Shown here piece by piece: positions 17,684-26,293 of a stretch of DNA of 42,684 nucleotides. How positions within the stretch are numbered: position 1 is the stretch's first letter; each line of letters begins with the position of its first letter. Made by a program: the position numbers and the translations under genes. The DNA is from an uncultured Coriobacteriaceae bacterium. Its GTDB lineage: Bacteria > Actinomycetota > Coriobacteriia > Coriobacteriales > Atopobiaceae. The DNA lies in contig CADAUA010000016.1 in the NCBI GenBank assembly GCA_902791035.1, forward strand, positions 1 to 42,684, read 5' to 3'. The notes below the pieces were generated by a model. That model was not told the origin of the DNA. It searched no databases and saw only the letters and a program-made list of their open reading frames with translations.

Positions 17684-20464
17684 CTAGAGGTCGCTGCCAA
17701 AGTCGAGCGTGCCCTGCACCGGAGTCTGCGCCTGCAGCTGCGCCGCGCGGGACTGGATCTCCGGCCAGGCCGTAACCAGCGAGTTGTACGCAAAGGCCTC
17801 CTGGTTCCAGCCCTTCTTGTCCGCGATGGTAAAGAGGCGGTATGCCAGGGCCTTGGCGTTCTCTGCTGAGCTGTCCAGCACGTCCTTAACCAGAGCGGCG
17901 CAGGCGTCCACGCCACCCGCCTCCATGGCGCGGGCCAGCTGCTGGGTGAAGAGCCAGGTGAAGGTGGTGTCCACGTGCGGGCCCAGCTCCTCGCGCGTGA
18001 GCAGGCGCACGATGCCCTTGCTGGCGTGGAGGGCGCCCCTGTCCGCCAAGCCCTCGATGGAGGTGTTCTTGGCGCGGGCCAGCACATCCGCCTCGCCAAA
18101 CCTGATCTCGTTGAAGGCGCACTGGGTGTAGAGCTCCACGCAGAAGCGGCTCTCGCGGTCCAGGTCGCCGTCCTGGTCGGAGAAGTAGAGGTCAAGCTCC
18201 TGGTTTATGACCTGCAGGGCCGAGCGCACCGTCATCTCTGAGCCGTCGGCCTCGAGGACCTTGGAGTAGCGGGAGTAGACCCCCATGCCGGGGCCGATGG
18301 CGGACTGCGCCAGGTCCACGGGTGCGATGTTGGAGGTGCGGAGCTTGTCCAGGGCGGGCCGGAGCTCCCGCTTGAGGGCGGCCACAAACTCTCGGCGCGT
18401 GGCCGCGGGGGCGTCCGCAGGCCGCTTGCGGCACACGAGGACGATAGACGACGCAAGGGCGTTGGTGCCATTGCCAATGGTTCGCCCGGGCTTTTCCGTA
18501 CGCACTGGCCAGGTTCCCGTAATCGAGAAGCCCGCCCTGATGATGGCGCCAAGCATGGTCTCCCAGCCCGACGACGCGACCTTGGCATCGCCCTCGGACT
18601 CGTCCGCCTCGCCCTGCTTGTAGGCATAGTAGATGGTGACGGGCACGTCCTCGCGGGCATACTCATGTACCTGCCTAAAGGTCTGGAGCATGCCATCCTC
18701 AAAGAACTCCTTCGCGCGCTCCTTAGAGCCGTCAAAGCGGTAGGGCGTGGCCACGAGCTCCTCAGCCTTCGGCACGAGCATCGTGGAGAAGAGCTTGGGA
18801 TAGGTCCGACGCAACGACTGGCGGAGCCACACATAGAAGTAGTCCGACAGGTCGGCATAGCCTATGTTGTCGTAGTAGGGCGGATCCGTGGACACCATGA
18901 TGCTGCGCATGCCGTTGTCGCTCTGGGCGTCGAATTGGCGAGCAGACCCTTCCTTGCATCCGGCTGGTGCAAGGTTAGGAAAAGCCTGAAGTGCAAGCAT
19001 AAACAGATTATTGAAGCAGCCAGATGAATTACTAAAAGGGTTACTCTCTGCATAATCCCAAGTCATCGGGATTGCCTGCCTTGCAAACACGGTTCTCATC
19101 TGCGTATTTGGAGCATTCCATCCGCAGATAGACGAACATTGATTTGTTAGCTGATCAACCACAAAGGCCAGGTAGACCCCTATTGCCTCGCCGTAGGCGC
19201 GGGCGCCGGTGCCGCCCGCGTCCAGGCCTACGCCATCATCGGGCATGCCGGCGGCGATGGCATCCTGAGTGGCCCTCTCCTGCGCCTCGCCCACCAGCTC
19301 CGAGAACGTGGTCAGGGCTGTCAGCTGTCGGTTGGTAAACAAGTCTTTATGTTTTGTCAAACCATATGCTTGAACACGAAACCCCAGTGCCTGAGGAGGC
19401 AGCTTGGTTTGAGGACAGCTCTCTGGTTCCGGTACATCAGCGGCTATAGCCTGTTCCTGAGAAGCGTTTGCGTAAATTCGCCCTTTAGGTCCCTCACCAA
19501 CAACAGCCATTAGCTGTGCGCTCATGCGACCTGCGCAGCTCTCACCGCGTATGTATTCAAACTCGATAGGCATCCGGCAATGAGGGCATGTGGCACCTCT
19601 CATACGTTGAACTGTCCCCTCCCGCGTGGCCTTGCCCTTCTCCACCGCAAACTCGACCTCGCCGCCATGGCAGCGCAGGTCCACGTGCCACTCCTTGCCC
19701 TTCTTCTTGGAGAGGTCGAAGGAGCGCACCAAGGGCACGGTGCCGCCGCAGGCCGGGTTGGGGCACTTGACCGTGCGGGCCCAGAGCCAGGCGATGATGG
19801 TAGCCTCTCCTCCGCCCTGGTCGGTGGGGACCTTTACCTTGGGGTAGAGGTGGCCGATGCGCCTCTCCGCCTCGTTCCGCATCCACTGGCCGTAGTACTC
19901 CACGTCCGCGGCAAGACCCGCGTTGCCCTCCCAGTTGTCGCGCACCAGCTCGGCGCGGTCCTGGGGGTTGACGGGGCTCTGGCCCGCGAACCTGGGCGGG
20001 ATCTCGATCATGGCCTTGTTTACGGTCACGGCCACGGGGTTGAGGTCCTGGGCGTAGGCTTTGAGGCCCAGGCGCTGGGCCTCAAGCGGTATGGCCCCTC
20101 CGCCCGCGAACGGGTCCAGCAGGGCCGGCACGTCCCCGTGGCAGGACTTCTGGATCTCCGCCTTGGCCGCGGCAAGCACGTCCTGGTTGTTGGAGTTCTC
20201 CCACACCACGAGCTGGCGCAGGATGTTGAAGAGGCGCTCACGCTCCCGGCGCTGGGCCTCCTCCGTGGGGAACTCCTCGGGATGGCTGGACGGGTCGTCC
20301 ACCAGAGAGGACCAGATGACGGCGCGGGCCGTGGCCAGGGGCCGGCGGGCCCACCACAGGTGGAGCGTGGAGGGGTGGCCGTGGCGGATGGACTTCTCGC
20401 GCGCCGAGGCCGCGTTTATGTCGTCGAGGGGCAGCGCCACCTCTATGAGCTTCTTCGTGGTCAT
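17684..20464 (-). CDS. DUF1156 adenine/cytosine-N4 DNA methyltransferase with zinc ribbon
   Basis: The 926-residue protein begins with the DUF1156 signature (IEVALPLDDINAASAREKSI, then LHLWWARRPLATAR). DPFAGGG (117-123) is the SAM-binding motif and DPPYYDNI (527-534) the amino-methyltransferase catalytic motif. A zinc ribbon is formed by CPNPAC (234-239) and CPHC (293-296). It would methylate the exocyclic amino group of adenine or cytosine in host DNA, protecting it from the operon's effector. ATG at 20464 has GAGGA five bases upstream, so the 81-residue upstream extension of the open frame is not used. The gene lies 55 bases after the helicase. The target sequence cannot be inferred. Confidence 0.92.
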   Translation of the reverse strand: MTTKKLIEVALPLDDINAASAREKSIRHGHPSTLHLWWARRPLATARAVIWSSLVDDPSSHPEEFPTEEAQRRERERLFNILRQLVVWENSNNQDVLAAAKAEIQKSCHGDVPALLDPFAGGGAIPLEAQRLGLKAYAQDLNPVAVTVNKAMIEIPPRFAGQSPVNPQDRAELVRDNWEGNAGLAADVEYYGQWMRNEAERRIGHLYPKVKVPTDQGGGEATIIAWLWARTVKCPNPACGGTVPLVRSFDLSKKKGKEWHVDLRCHGGEVEFAVEKGKATREGTVQRMRGATCPHCRMPIEFEYIRGESCAGRMSAQLMAVVGEGPKGRIYANASQEQAIAADVPEPESCPQTKLPPQALGFRVQAYGLTKHKDLFTNRQLTALTTFSELVGEAQERATQDAIAAGMPDDGVGLDAGGTGARAYGEAIGVYLAFVVDQLTNQCSSICGWNAPNTQMRTVFARQAIPMTWDYAESNPFSNSSGCFNNLFMLALQAFPNLAPAGCKEGSARQFDAQSDNGMRSIMVSTDPPYYDNIGYADLSDYFYVWLRQSLRRTYPKLFSTMLVPKAEELVATPYRFDGSKERAKEFFEDGMLQTFRQVHEYAREDVPVTIYYAYKQGEADESEGDAKVASSGWETMLGAIIRAGFSITGTWPVRTEKPGRTIGNGTNALASSIVLVCRKRPADAPAATRREFVAALKRELRPALDKLRTSNIAPVDLAQSAIGPGMGVYSRYSKVLEADGSEMTVRSALQVINQELDLYFSDQDGDLDRESRFCVELYTQCAFNEIRFGEADVLARAKNTSIEGLADRGALHASKGIVRLLTREELGPHVDTTFTWLFTQQLARAMEAGGVDACAALVKDVLDSSAENAKALAYRLFTIADKKGWNQEAFAYNSLVTAWPEIQSRAAQLQAQTPVQGTLDFGSDL

Positions 20465-20519
20465 GCTTCCTCGCTTTCGGTAGCGGCACTTCGGCCGCTT
20501 GCGATGACGCTGGTCTCTC

Positions 20520-23500
20520 CTACCATGAGACCGTCCTCTCCAGCACCACCTGGGCCGACTTGCGCAGGCGACCAAGGTCGTAGTTGGTGCAGTTCTCGGT
20601 AAAGACCGGAGCCCGCAGGACAGGCCGCTTGAGGTAGGTGACGTGCATGGCCCTGCCGTCCACCTCCGCGACGGCCAGGTACCAGCCGTCGGGGTTGTTG
20701 AGGGCACAGAGGATCTCGTTCTTGGAGAGGGTCACGTTGTCGGACCCTTCCGCCCGGCCCTTGACCTCGATCATGCGGAGGATGGGCTCGCCTGCCGTGC
20801 GCAGGGCCGGGGGCACCTCGGACTCGATGTCGTAGCCAATCTTGCGCTGGTCGCTCACGTCGTGGGGTTGGTAGCCAAGCTCGCGCTCGATGGCCATGAC
20901 AGCGTCCATGGCATGAAGCTCCACGTCCCGCTTGGCCTCAGCGTCCGTGCTGTTTTCCTGCGCGTCCTGCCCTCTGCCGCGCAGCTTGGATGCCGGCAGC
21001 ACCAAGGCGCCGCCGATGACACGCGGGGGCAGGGCATTGAGCTGGCCTTGGAGGTCCAGCAGCTTGTTGCGCCTCTCCAGGCGCTCGGCGAGCTCGTCCG
21101 CGCGCTTCTGTGCCTGGGCGGAGTTCTGTTTGGCGTTCCTCTTGCCGGCGTCCTCCCGGTCCTTGAGCTCCCAGGCGCGCGAGTCCCAGTACTGAATCTC
21201 GTCCTTGAGGCGCTTGTTCACGGCCTTTCTCACCTTGGACACGTGAGCCTGCGCGCGTGAGCGCACCTCGCCCAGATGGTCGGGCACGATGTGCTGGATG
21301 GCATAGTCGGTGGCAATCTCCTCGGGCTTGCCCTGGAGCCAGGAGAGCTCGTCGGCAAGCCCGCCTATGTGAGCCAGCTCCTCCTGCGTGGGGGCACGGT
21401 AGTCCAGGTAAGGGGCGTAGCCGGCATCCGTGGCGTTGCCGTCGTAGTCGGTCTCCACAAAGCGGACCGCGCGGCTCACCACCCTGCGCTCGCCCGACTT
21501 GGTGAGGGTGCCATCCTGGACGGAGCTCTCCACGTAGAAGAGGAGGCGTGGCACGTCGCAGGCGGGGTCGTCGTCTACCAAGATGCTGCCGCGACGCATG
21601 ATGCTGCGGCCCTGCTCCAGCACCACGGCCACCGTGGCGTCCAGCAAGGGATGTCCCGGGCACACGAGCTCCGCCGGCACGCCGTCTATGCGGGCACAGC
21701 GCTTCTTCTCGAAGCAGATGCGCTCGTAGCTGCGCAGCACGGGGTCCGCCACGCCGATGTACATGTCGTGCGAGCGCACGGGGAAGGGGACCTCCAGCAC
21801 CTCGTAGCGGCCCTCCTCGCGCTTCTTCACGCGACCGCCCAGCTTGCGCATGGCCTCGAGGAAGAACGACTCGATGAAGTGGGGCTCCAGCTTGCGGGCC
21901 TCCATGCGCTCCATGTCCTCCCGGATGCTCGCCACCTGGCTGGCATCCATCACGTCCGCCGTGAGGGCGTACTCGTCCAAGAGCTTCTGGAAGGCCTCGT
22001 GGTCGAGCGAGCTGTCCACCACCTGGTTGAGGCGGTCGCGCACGTCGGGCCTATCGCCGTAGCGGATTGCCTCCACCAGGAGCTCGCGCAGGGGCTTCTC
22101 CTCAAAGGAGATGCTTCCCAGCACGTCGAAGACCTGGCCTCCCAGGGCCTGGCGCTCCTCCTCCAGCTTCTTGAAGAGTCGGTTGAACACCTGGCCCTCG
22201 CGGGTCTCCGCCGCCACGAGGTTCCACAGGAAGCAGACCTCGGTCTGGCCTATGCGGTGGATGCGGCCAAAGCGCTGCTCTATGCGGTTGGGGTTCCAAG
22301 GGAGGTCGTAGTTGACCATGAGGTGGGCGCGCTGGAGGTTGATGCCCTCGCCCGCGGCGTCCGTGGCCACCAGCACGCGCACCGCGGAGTCCTGCTTGAA
22401 GGTCTCCTCCGCACGGCGGCGCTCGTCGCGCCCCATGCCGCCCTTGATGGTGAGCACGGCGTCGTGGCTACCCAGGAGCTGGCGGATCTTTGTGGCCAGG
22501 TAGTCCAGGGTGTCCTTGTGCTCCGTGAAGATGATGAGCTTCTCACGCCTACCGTCTGGGGAGAACATGTTCGCGTTGTCCTGCAGCAAATGGGAGAGCT
22601 CGTCCCACTTGCGGTCCAGGCCGCTCATGCGCACGTCGTTGGCCTGGCGCTCCAGCTGCCTGAGGGTGGCAATCTCGGCCTTGAGCTCCTCCTCCGTGGC
22701 CGCCGCGGTGGCCGAGTCCATGAAGGCATCCTCCAGGCCCTCGAGCTCCTCGGGCGTGAAGTCGTCCTCGTCGAAGGGCTCGTCATCATCGCCAAAGATG
22801 CTGGAATATGAGCCGGTCTTGCGGGACTTGTCGGCCACCTCGGTAAGCCGGGCCTCCAAGCGCTCGCGGCGACGGCGGAGCGACTGGTAGATGGCCTCGG
22901 GCGAGGAGGCTAGGCGGCGCTGCAAGATGGTGAGGGCAAAGCCCACGCTGTTGCGGCGCTTGCCGTCCAGCTGGTCAGCGCGGTTGAACTCCGTGGTCAC
23001 GTAGGCCGTGACGGCCTCGTAAAGGTCGTGTTCCGCCGGGGAGAGCGAGTAGCTCACGGTGTAGGCGCGGCGCTCCGGGAAGAGGGGTTTGCCGTCAAAG
23101 CGCACGAGCTGCTCCTTGACCAAGCGGCGCATGACGTCGGACACGTCCAGCTTGGCGGGATTGCTGCCACTGCCAGCGCCAGGGGGCAGGGACTTCTCCA
23201 TTACGAAGAGCGGGTCCTGTGGTGACGTGGTCTTGGGGGCCCTGCGATGGCGCGCGCCAGCAAAGCGGTCCGGGTCCACCAGCGCCATGAAGAGCTGGAA
23301 GTCCTCCGGCTTGCCGTTGTGGGGCGTGGCCGTGAGCAGGAGGAGGTTCTCCGTGATGGAGCCCAAGAGCTGACCCAGGGTGTAGCGCTTAGTGTACTTG
23401 ACCTCGCCGCCAAAGATGGTGGCACTCATCTTGTGAGCCTCGTCCACCACCACGAGGTCCCACGTGGACTCCTTGAGGCGGCCGCGAACCTCGTCGTTGC

Positions 23501-24128
23501 GGGAGAGCTTGTCCAGCCGGGCGATGCAGAGGTCGTTCTCCTGGAAGGCGTTGCGTGTGACGGCGGCCTCCAGGATGTCGTTGGTAAGGATGGTGAAGGA
23601 GAGGCCGAACTTGCGGTAGAGCTCGTCCTGCCACTGCTCCACCAGGTTACCGGGGCTCACGATGAGACAGCGCTTGAGGTCGCCGCGGGCCAGCATCTCC
23701 TTGATGAGGAGGCCCGTCATGATGGTCTTGCCCGCGCCCGGGTCGTCCGCGAGGACGAAGCGCAGGGGCATCTTGGGCAGCATGTCGCGGTAGACGGCGG
23801 ATATCTGGTGCGGCAGCGGGTCGATGGCCGAGGTGCGCACGGCCAGGTAGGGGTCAAAGAGGTGGGCCAGGTGGATGCGGTAGGCCTCGGAGGCCAGCTT
23901 GAGGCCGTTGGGATCGGCGTCGAAGGTCCACTGGGTGGCGCCAGCGAGGGACAGATGGCCCTCGTCCATGCGGGAGAGGATGGTCTCGCCGAGGATGCCC
24001 TTCTCGGTGCGGTAGGTGAGGGTGAGCGACATGTTGCCATGCCATTCCACGGCCACCACGGTTACCGGCTCGTCGCCGATAACGCCGCGCACCACGCTCT
24101 TGGGTTGTAGGTCCTCGAGCCTTGCCAT
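20520..24128 (-). CDS. SNF2-type helicase with C-terminal DUF3883 domain
   Basis: The 1202-residue protein is a large SF2/SNF2-family DNA translocase. Motifs are DDPGAGKT (128-135), DEAH (229-232), LTATPHNG (265-272) and, in the second RecA lobe, GRIHRIGQ. An acidic, coiled middle region follows. The C-terminal part (about 1070-1175) matches DUF3883, with GYDIES and RMIEVKG laid out like a PD-(D/E)XK core, so it may be a nuclease or DNA-end binder. Similar helicases stand first in DISARM-like and helicase-methylase-ATPase defence operons. ATG at 24128 is preceded by AGGAAC and GGAG. It is the first gene of the minus-strand operon, with a hairpin in its leader. Confidence 0.92.
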   Translation of the reverse strand: MARLEDLQPKSVVRGVIGDEPVTVVAVEWHGNMSLTLTYRTEKGILGETILSRMDEGHLSLAGATQWTFDADPNGLKLASEAYRIHLAHLFDPYLAVRTSAIDPLPHQISAVYRDMLPKMPLRFVLADDPGAGKTIMTGLLIKEMLARGDLKRCLIVSPGNLVEQWQDELYRKFGLSFTILTNDILEAAVTRNAFQENDLCIARLDKLSRNDEVRGRLKESTWDLVVVDEAHKMSATIFGGEVKYTKRYTLGQLLGSITENLLLLTATPHNGKPEDFQLFMALVDPDRFAGARHRRAPKTTSPQDPLFVMEKSLPPGAGSGSNPAKLDVSDVMRRLVKEQLVRFDGKPLFPERRAYTVSYSLSPAEHDLYEAVTAYVTTEFNRADQLDGKRRNSVGFALTILQRRLASSPEAIYQSLRRRRERLEARLTEVADKSRKTGSYSSIFGDDDEPFDEDDFTPEELEGLEDAFMDSATAAATEEELKAEIATLRQLERQANDVRMSGLDRKWDELSHLLQDNANMFSPDGRREKLIIFTEHKDTLDYLATKIRQLLGSHDAVLTIKGGMGRDERRRAEETFKQDSAVRVLVATDAAGEGINLQRAHLMVNYDLPWNPNRIEQRFGRIHRIGQTEVCFLWNLVAAETREGQVFNRLFKKLEEERQALGGQVFDVLGSISFEEKPLRELLVEAIRYGDRPDVRDRLNQVVDSSLDHEAFQKLLDEYALTADVMDASQVASIREDMERMEARKLEPHFIESFFLEAMRKLGGRVKKREEGRYEVLEVPFPVRSHDMYIGVADPVLRSYERICFEKKRCARIDGVPAELVCPGHPLLDATVAVVLEQGRSIMRRGSILVDDDPACDVPRLLFYVESSVQDGTLTKSGERRVVSRAVRFVETDYDGNATDAGYAPYLDYRAPTQEELAHIGGLADELSWLQGKPEEIATDYAIQHIVPDHLGEVRSRAQAHVSKVRKAVNKRLKDEIQYWDSRAWELKDREDAGKRNAKQNSAQAQKRADELAERLERRNKLLDLQGQLNALPPRVIGGALVLPASKLRGRGQDAQENSTDAEAKRDVELHAMDAVMAIERELGYQPHDVSDQRKIGYDIESEVPPALRTAGEPILRMIEVKGRAEGSDNVTLSKNEILCALNNPDGWYLAVAEVDGRAMHVTYLKRPVLRAPVFTENCTNYDLGRLRKSAQVVLERTVSW

Positions 24129-24155
24129 GTTCCTGCTCCATTGGTTGCTTGGGCC

Positions 24156-24181
24156 GGCTCCCGCACCATGACGCGGGAGCC
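24156..24181 (-). promoter_or_regulatory. Leader hairpin upstream of the defence operon
   Basis: GGCTCCCGC and GCGGGAGCC form a 9-bp stem with an 8-nt loop, 28 bases before the helicase start codon. Further upstream (about 24193-24204) GTAG and CTAC flank TATC in a small palindrome within the most AT-rich part of the region. No convincing -35/-10 pair was found. The hairpin could affect translation or mark a regulator site. Confidence 0.4.
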
Positions 24182-24289
24182 CTCAGAGTACGTAGTATCC
24201 TACAACGGAGCTGAAAGGGGCAGAGCGCGTCCGGGGAGCGGTCAAGCTCGGCTGTCAGAACCTTCTAGCAATAACACCCTCACATAAGA

Positions 24290-24311
24290 AAGGCCCGACG
24301 CATCGGGCCTT
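24290..24311 (-). terminator. Rho-independent terminator upstream of the defence operon
   Basis: AAGGCCCGA and TCGGGCCTT form a 9-bp stem with a 4-nt loop. On the minus strand the stem is followed by TCTTATG after a run of T, giving a usable tail. It would stop minus-strand transcription coming from the DUF3800 gene side, so the helicase operon needs its own promoter between 24130 and 24290. Confidence 0.7.
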
Positions 24312-24351
24312 CCCAGGTGTCGACCGAAGTCTTCCACCGCGATTGATGTAA

Positions 24352-24774
24352 TTCTACCACGAGCACAATAACGACCCCGCACTCTTCTCCGCCGGCATCA
24401 AGGTGCCCGACCTCGTAGCCACCGTAGGCGACGTGCACCACATCTTCCCCAAGGCCTACCTGCAGCAGGAGCTGGGCGCGAGCAAGGGGCTCTACAACCA
24501 GGTGGCCAACTACGCCTTCCTGGAGAAGCGCATGAACATCGCCATCGGCAAGCGGGCGCCCAGGGACTACTTCGGCGAGGCTCGCGACGCGTGCGCGGCG
24601 GGCGCGAGCTACTTTGGCGACGCGGAGACGCCCGCCCAGCTCGCGGCGTGCATGGAGGCAAACTGCATCCCGGCAGGCGTGTTCACCATGACGGCGAGCG
24701 ACTACGAGCGCTTCCTTGTGGAGCGCCGGCAGCTCATCGCCCGCAAGGTCCGGGCCTACTTCGAGGGGCTGTAG
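24352..24774 (+). pseudogene. DUF262/DUF1524 (GmrSD-like) C-terminal remnant, copy A
   Basis: The open frame begins directly after a TAA at 24349 and reads FYHEHNNDPALFS... VGDVHHIFPKAYL to the stop at 24774. VHHIFPKAYL is the HNH motif of the DUF1524 nuclease domain that forms the C-terminal half of DUF262-DUF1524 type IV restriction proteins (about 550-600 residues). The entire DUF262 NTPase and the first part of DUF1524 are missing and no ribosome site precedes any start. ATG near 24400 would give about 123 residues. Most of it is repeated nearly identically at 25913-26245. Confidence 0.8.
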
Positions 24775-24806
24775 GGGGCGGCGGATCTTAACGCCAGAGG
24801 GGTCTC

Positions 24807-25511
24807 CTATCCTGCGTCTTCAAGCCGCTTCCTACGCGCAACCTTTAGGTAGTTCCTTCTAACGTTGCGCTCCGAGCCAAAGAACTTTTGATCAGTATTG
24901 GTCGCCTCACCGTTCTCGTACTTGAGCGCTGTCAGCTCGATGGTGCACAGAAGGTCTGCCGCCTGGGCCAGCACAAAGTCCGGAGCATGCATTCTGCGGT
25001 ACATCAAGCCGTTCTTGGAGAGGGCATACTCGACCGCAGCATGGACTGCGTGCGCTACGTCCTCCTGTCCATCGTCGTAGTAGACCTTCACGCTATCGAA
25101 GGACTGGAAGAAAACCAGATGGTCAAAGATCAGGTTGACGATGTCTCGACGCATACGCGTAACGATGGCCTCTCGACCGGCAAACTCGCTACGCCGGTAG
25201 AGGAAGGTCGTGTATGTTATGGGGAGGTGCTGCAGATCCATGAATGCAATCGAGAGGTAAGCCTTGCGTATCTTGAGGCTCATGCCCTCATAGTCATCAT
25301 GCCCTGTCAAGAGAGGACCAGCATGCAAGGGGACATCGGCCAGCCCTCGAACCTGCAGAGCAAGCCTGTGCTGGTCCAGGCGCTCAGCAATGTCATCTGA
25401 CTGATCGTGAAATACGAGGGTGATGCCATAATACTTTGAATGGCCTCCCTGACCTCCAGACTCATCCACGAAGATGCTTAGATCGCTCAACGCCGCACCC
25501 TCCCCCGCCAT
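24807..25511 (-). CDS. DUF3800 domain protein
   Basis: The 234-residue product has the DUF3800 signature IFVDESG (Asp16, Glu17) and, further on, YYDDGQ and FVLAQAADLLCTIE, with a conserved basic C-terminus RRNYLKVARRKR. DUF3800 is predicted to have an RNase H-like fold with acidic active-site residues; its function is not established, although it is common in phage and defence-linked regions. ATG at 25511 has AGAGGGG nearby; the TTG at residue 8 could be an alternative start. Two nearly identical DUF1524 tails flank the gene as direct repeats. Fragments of related DUF3800 genes occur at 7962 and 27702. Confidence 0.85.
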   Translation of the reverse strand: MAGEGAALSDLSIFVDESGGQGGHSKYYGITLVFHDQSDDIAERLDQHRLALQVRGLADVPLHAGPLLTGHDDYEGMSLKIRKAYLSIAFMDLQHLPITYTTFLYRRSEFAGREAIVTRMRRDIVNLIFDHLVFFQSFDSVKVYYDDGQEDVAHAVHAAVEYALSKNGLMYRRMHAPDFVLAQAADLLCTIELTALKYENGEATNTDQKFFGSERNVRRNYLKVARRKRLEDAG

Positions 25512-25529
25512 TCATCCCCTCTGATAAGC

Positions 25530-25591
25530 GAGGCGCGGAAGGATGCCCCTCCGCGCCTCTAGAAAGCAAAAGCGGAGGGACGCCCCTCCGC
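25530..25591 (-). terminator. Two tandem hairpins upstream of the DUF3800 gene
   Basis: GAGGCGCGGA (25530-25539) pairs with TCCGCGCCTC (25550-25559), and GCGGAGGG (25572-25579) pairs with CCCTCCGC (25584-25591). On the minus strand the second hairpin is followed by TTTTGCTTTCT, a good terminator tail. They would stop transcription arriving from the ATPase gene at 26294-27589. Confidence 0.65.
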
Positions 25592-25912
25592 AACTTGGAA
25601 GACCCGCCTTTCGGCGACTCTGAGAGAATCATACCACACGAGCGCGCACTCTATTCATGCTGCATCCGGTAGTTGGCACAGGGCATCCGAAGCTGTTCCA
25701 TCATGGCGTGTTCTGCTTGCTGCCTCTTGTGCATGCCTCTACTATGACGGCCGGCCCCATGGGAGTCTCGCATATGCCCCATGCAGCGTGGTCACACCGT
25801 TCGAACAGGCAGCTGGCGCATTCGGCCTTCCCTTTACGCGTTCGCCGCACCTGTCACCCGACACATTTTGTCTGCGGCCCACGCCCCTTCCACCGCGTGC
25901 GGTTTGTTCCAC

Positions 25913-26245
25913 ATCTTCCCCAAGGCCTACCTGCAGCAGGAGCTGGGCGCGAGCAAGGGGCTCTACAACCAGGTGGCAAACTACGCCTTCCTGGAGAAGC
26001 GCATGAACATCGCCATCGGCAAGCGGGCGCCCAGGGACTACTTCGGCGAGGCTCGCGACGCGTGCGCGGCGGGCACGGGCTACTTTGGCGACGCGGAGAC
26101 GCCCGCCCAGCTCGCGGCGTGCATGGAGGCCAACTGCGTCCCGGCGGGCGTGTTCGACATGGATGCGGGCGACTACGAGCACTTCCTCACGGAGCACCGC
26201 CAGCTCATCGCCCACAAGGTCCGGGCCTACTTCGAGGGACTGTAG
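25913..26245 (+). pseudogene. DUF262/DUF1524 (GmrSD-like) C-terminal remnant, copy B
   Basis: From HIFPKAYL to the stop the encoded residues are nearly the same as copy A at 24352-24774, with only scattered changes (for example TGYF for ASYF, and FDMDAGDYEH for FTMTASDYER). The match starts inside the HNH motif, so the first catalytic His of VHHIFP is lost and replaced by GLF. The upstream open frame carries unrelated sequence. It is a second, shorter tail of the same kind of restriction gene, possibly from a segmental duplication. Confidence 0.8.
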
Positions 26246-26293
26246 GGACAAGCTAGCCAAGAGACTGCACCTCCTCAGTCGCCCTCCATAGGC

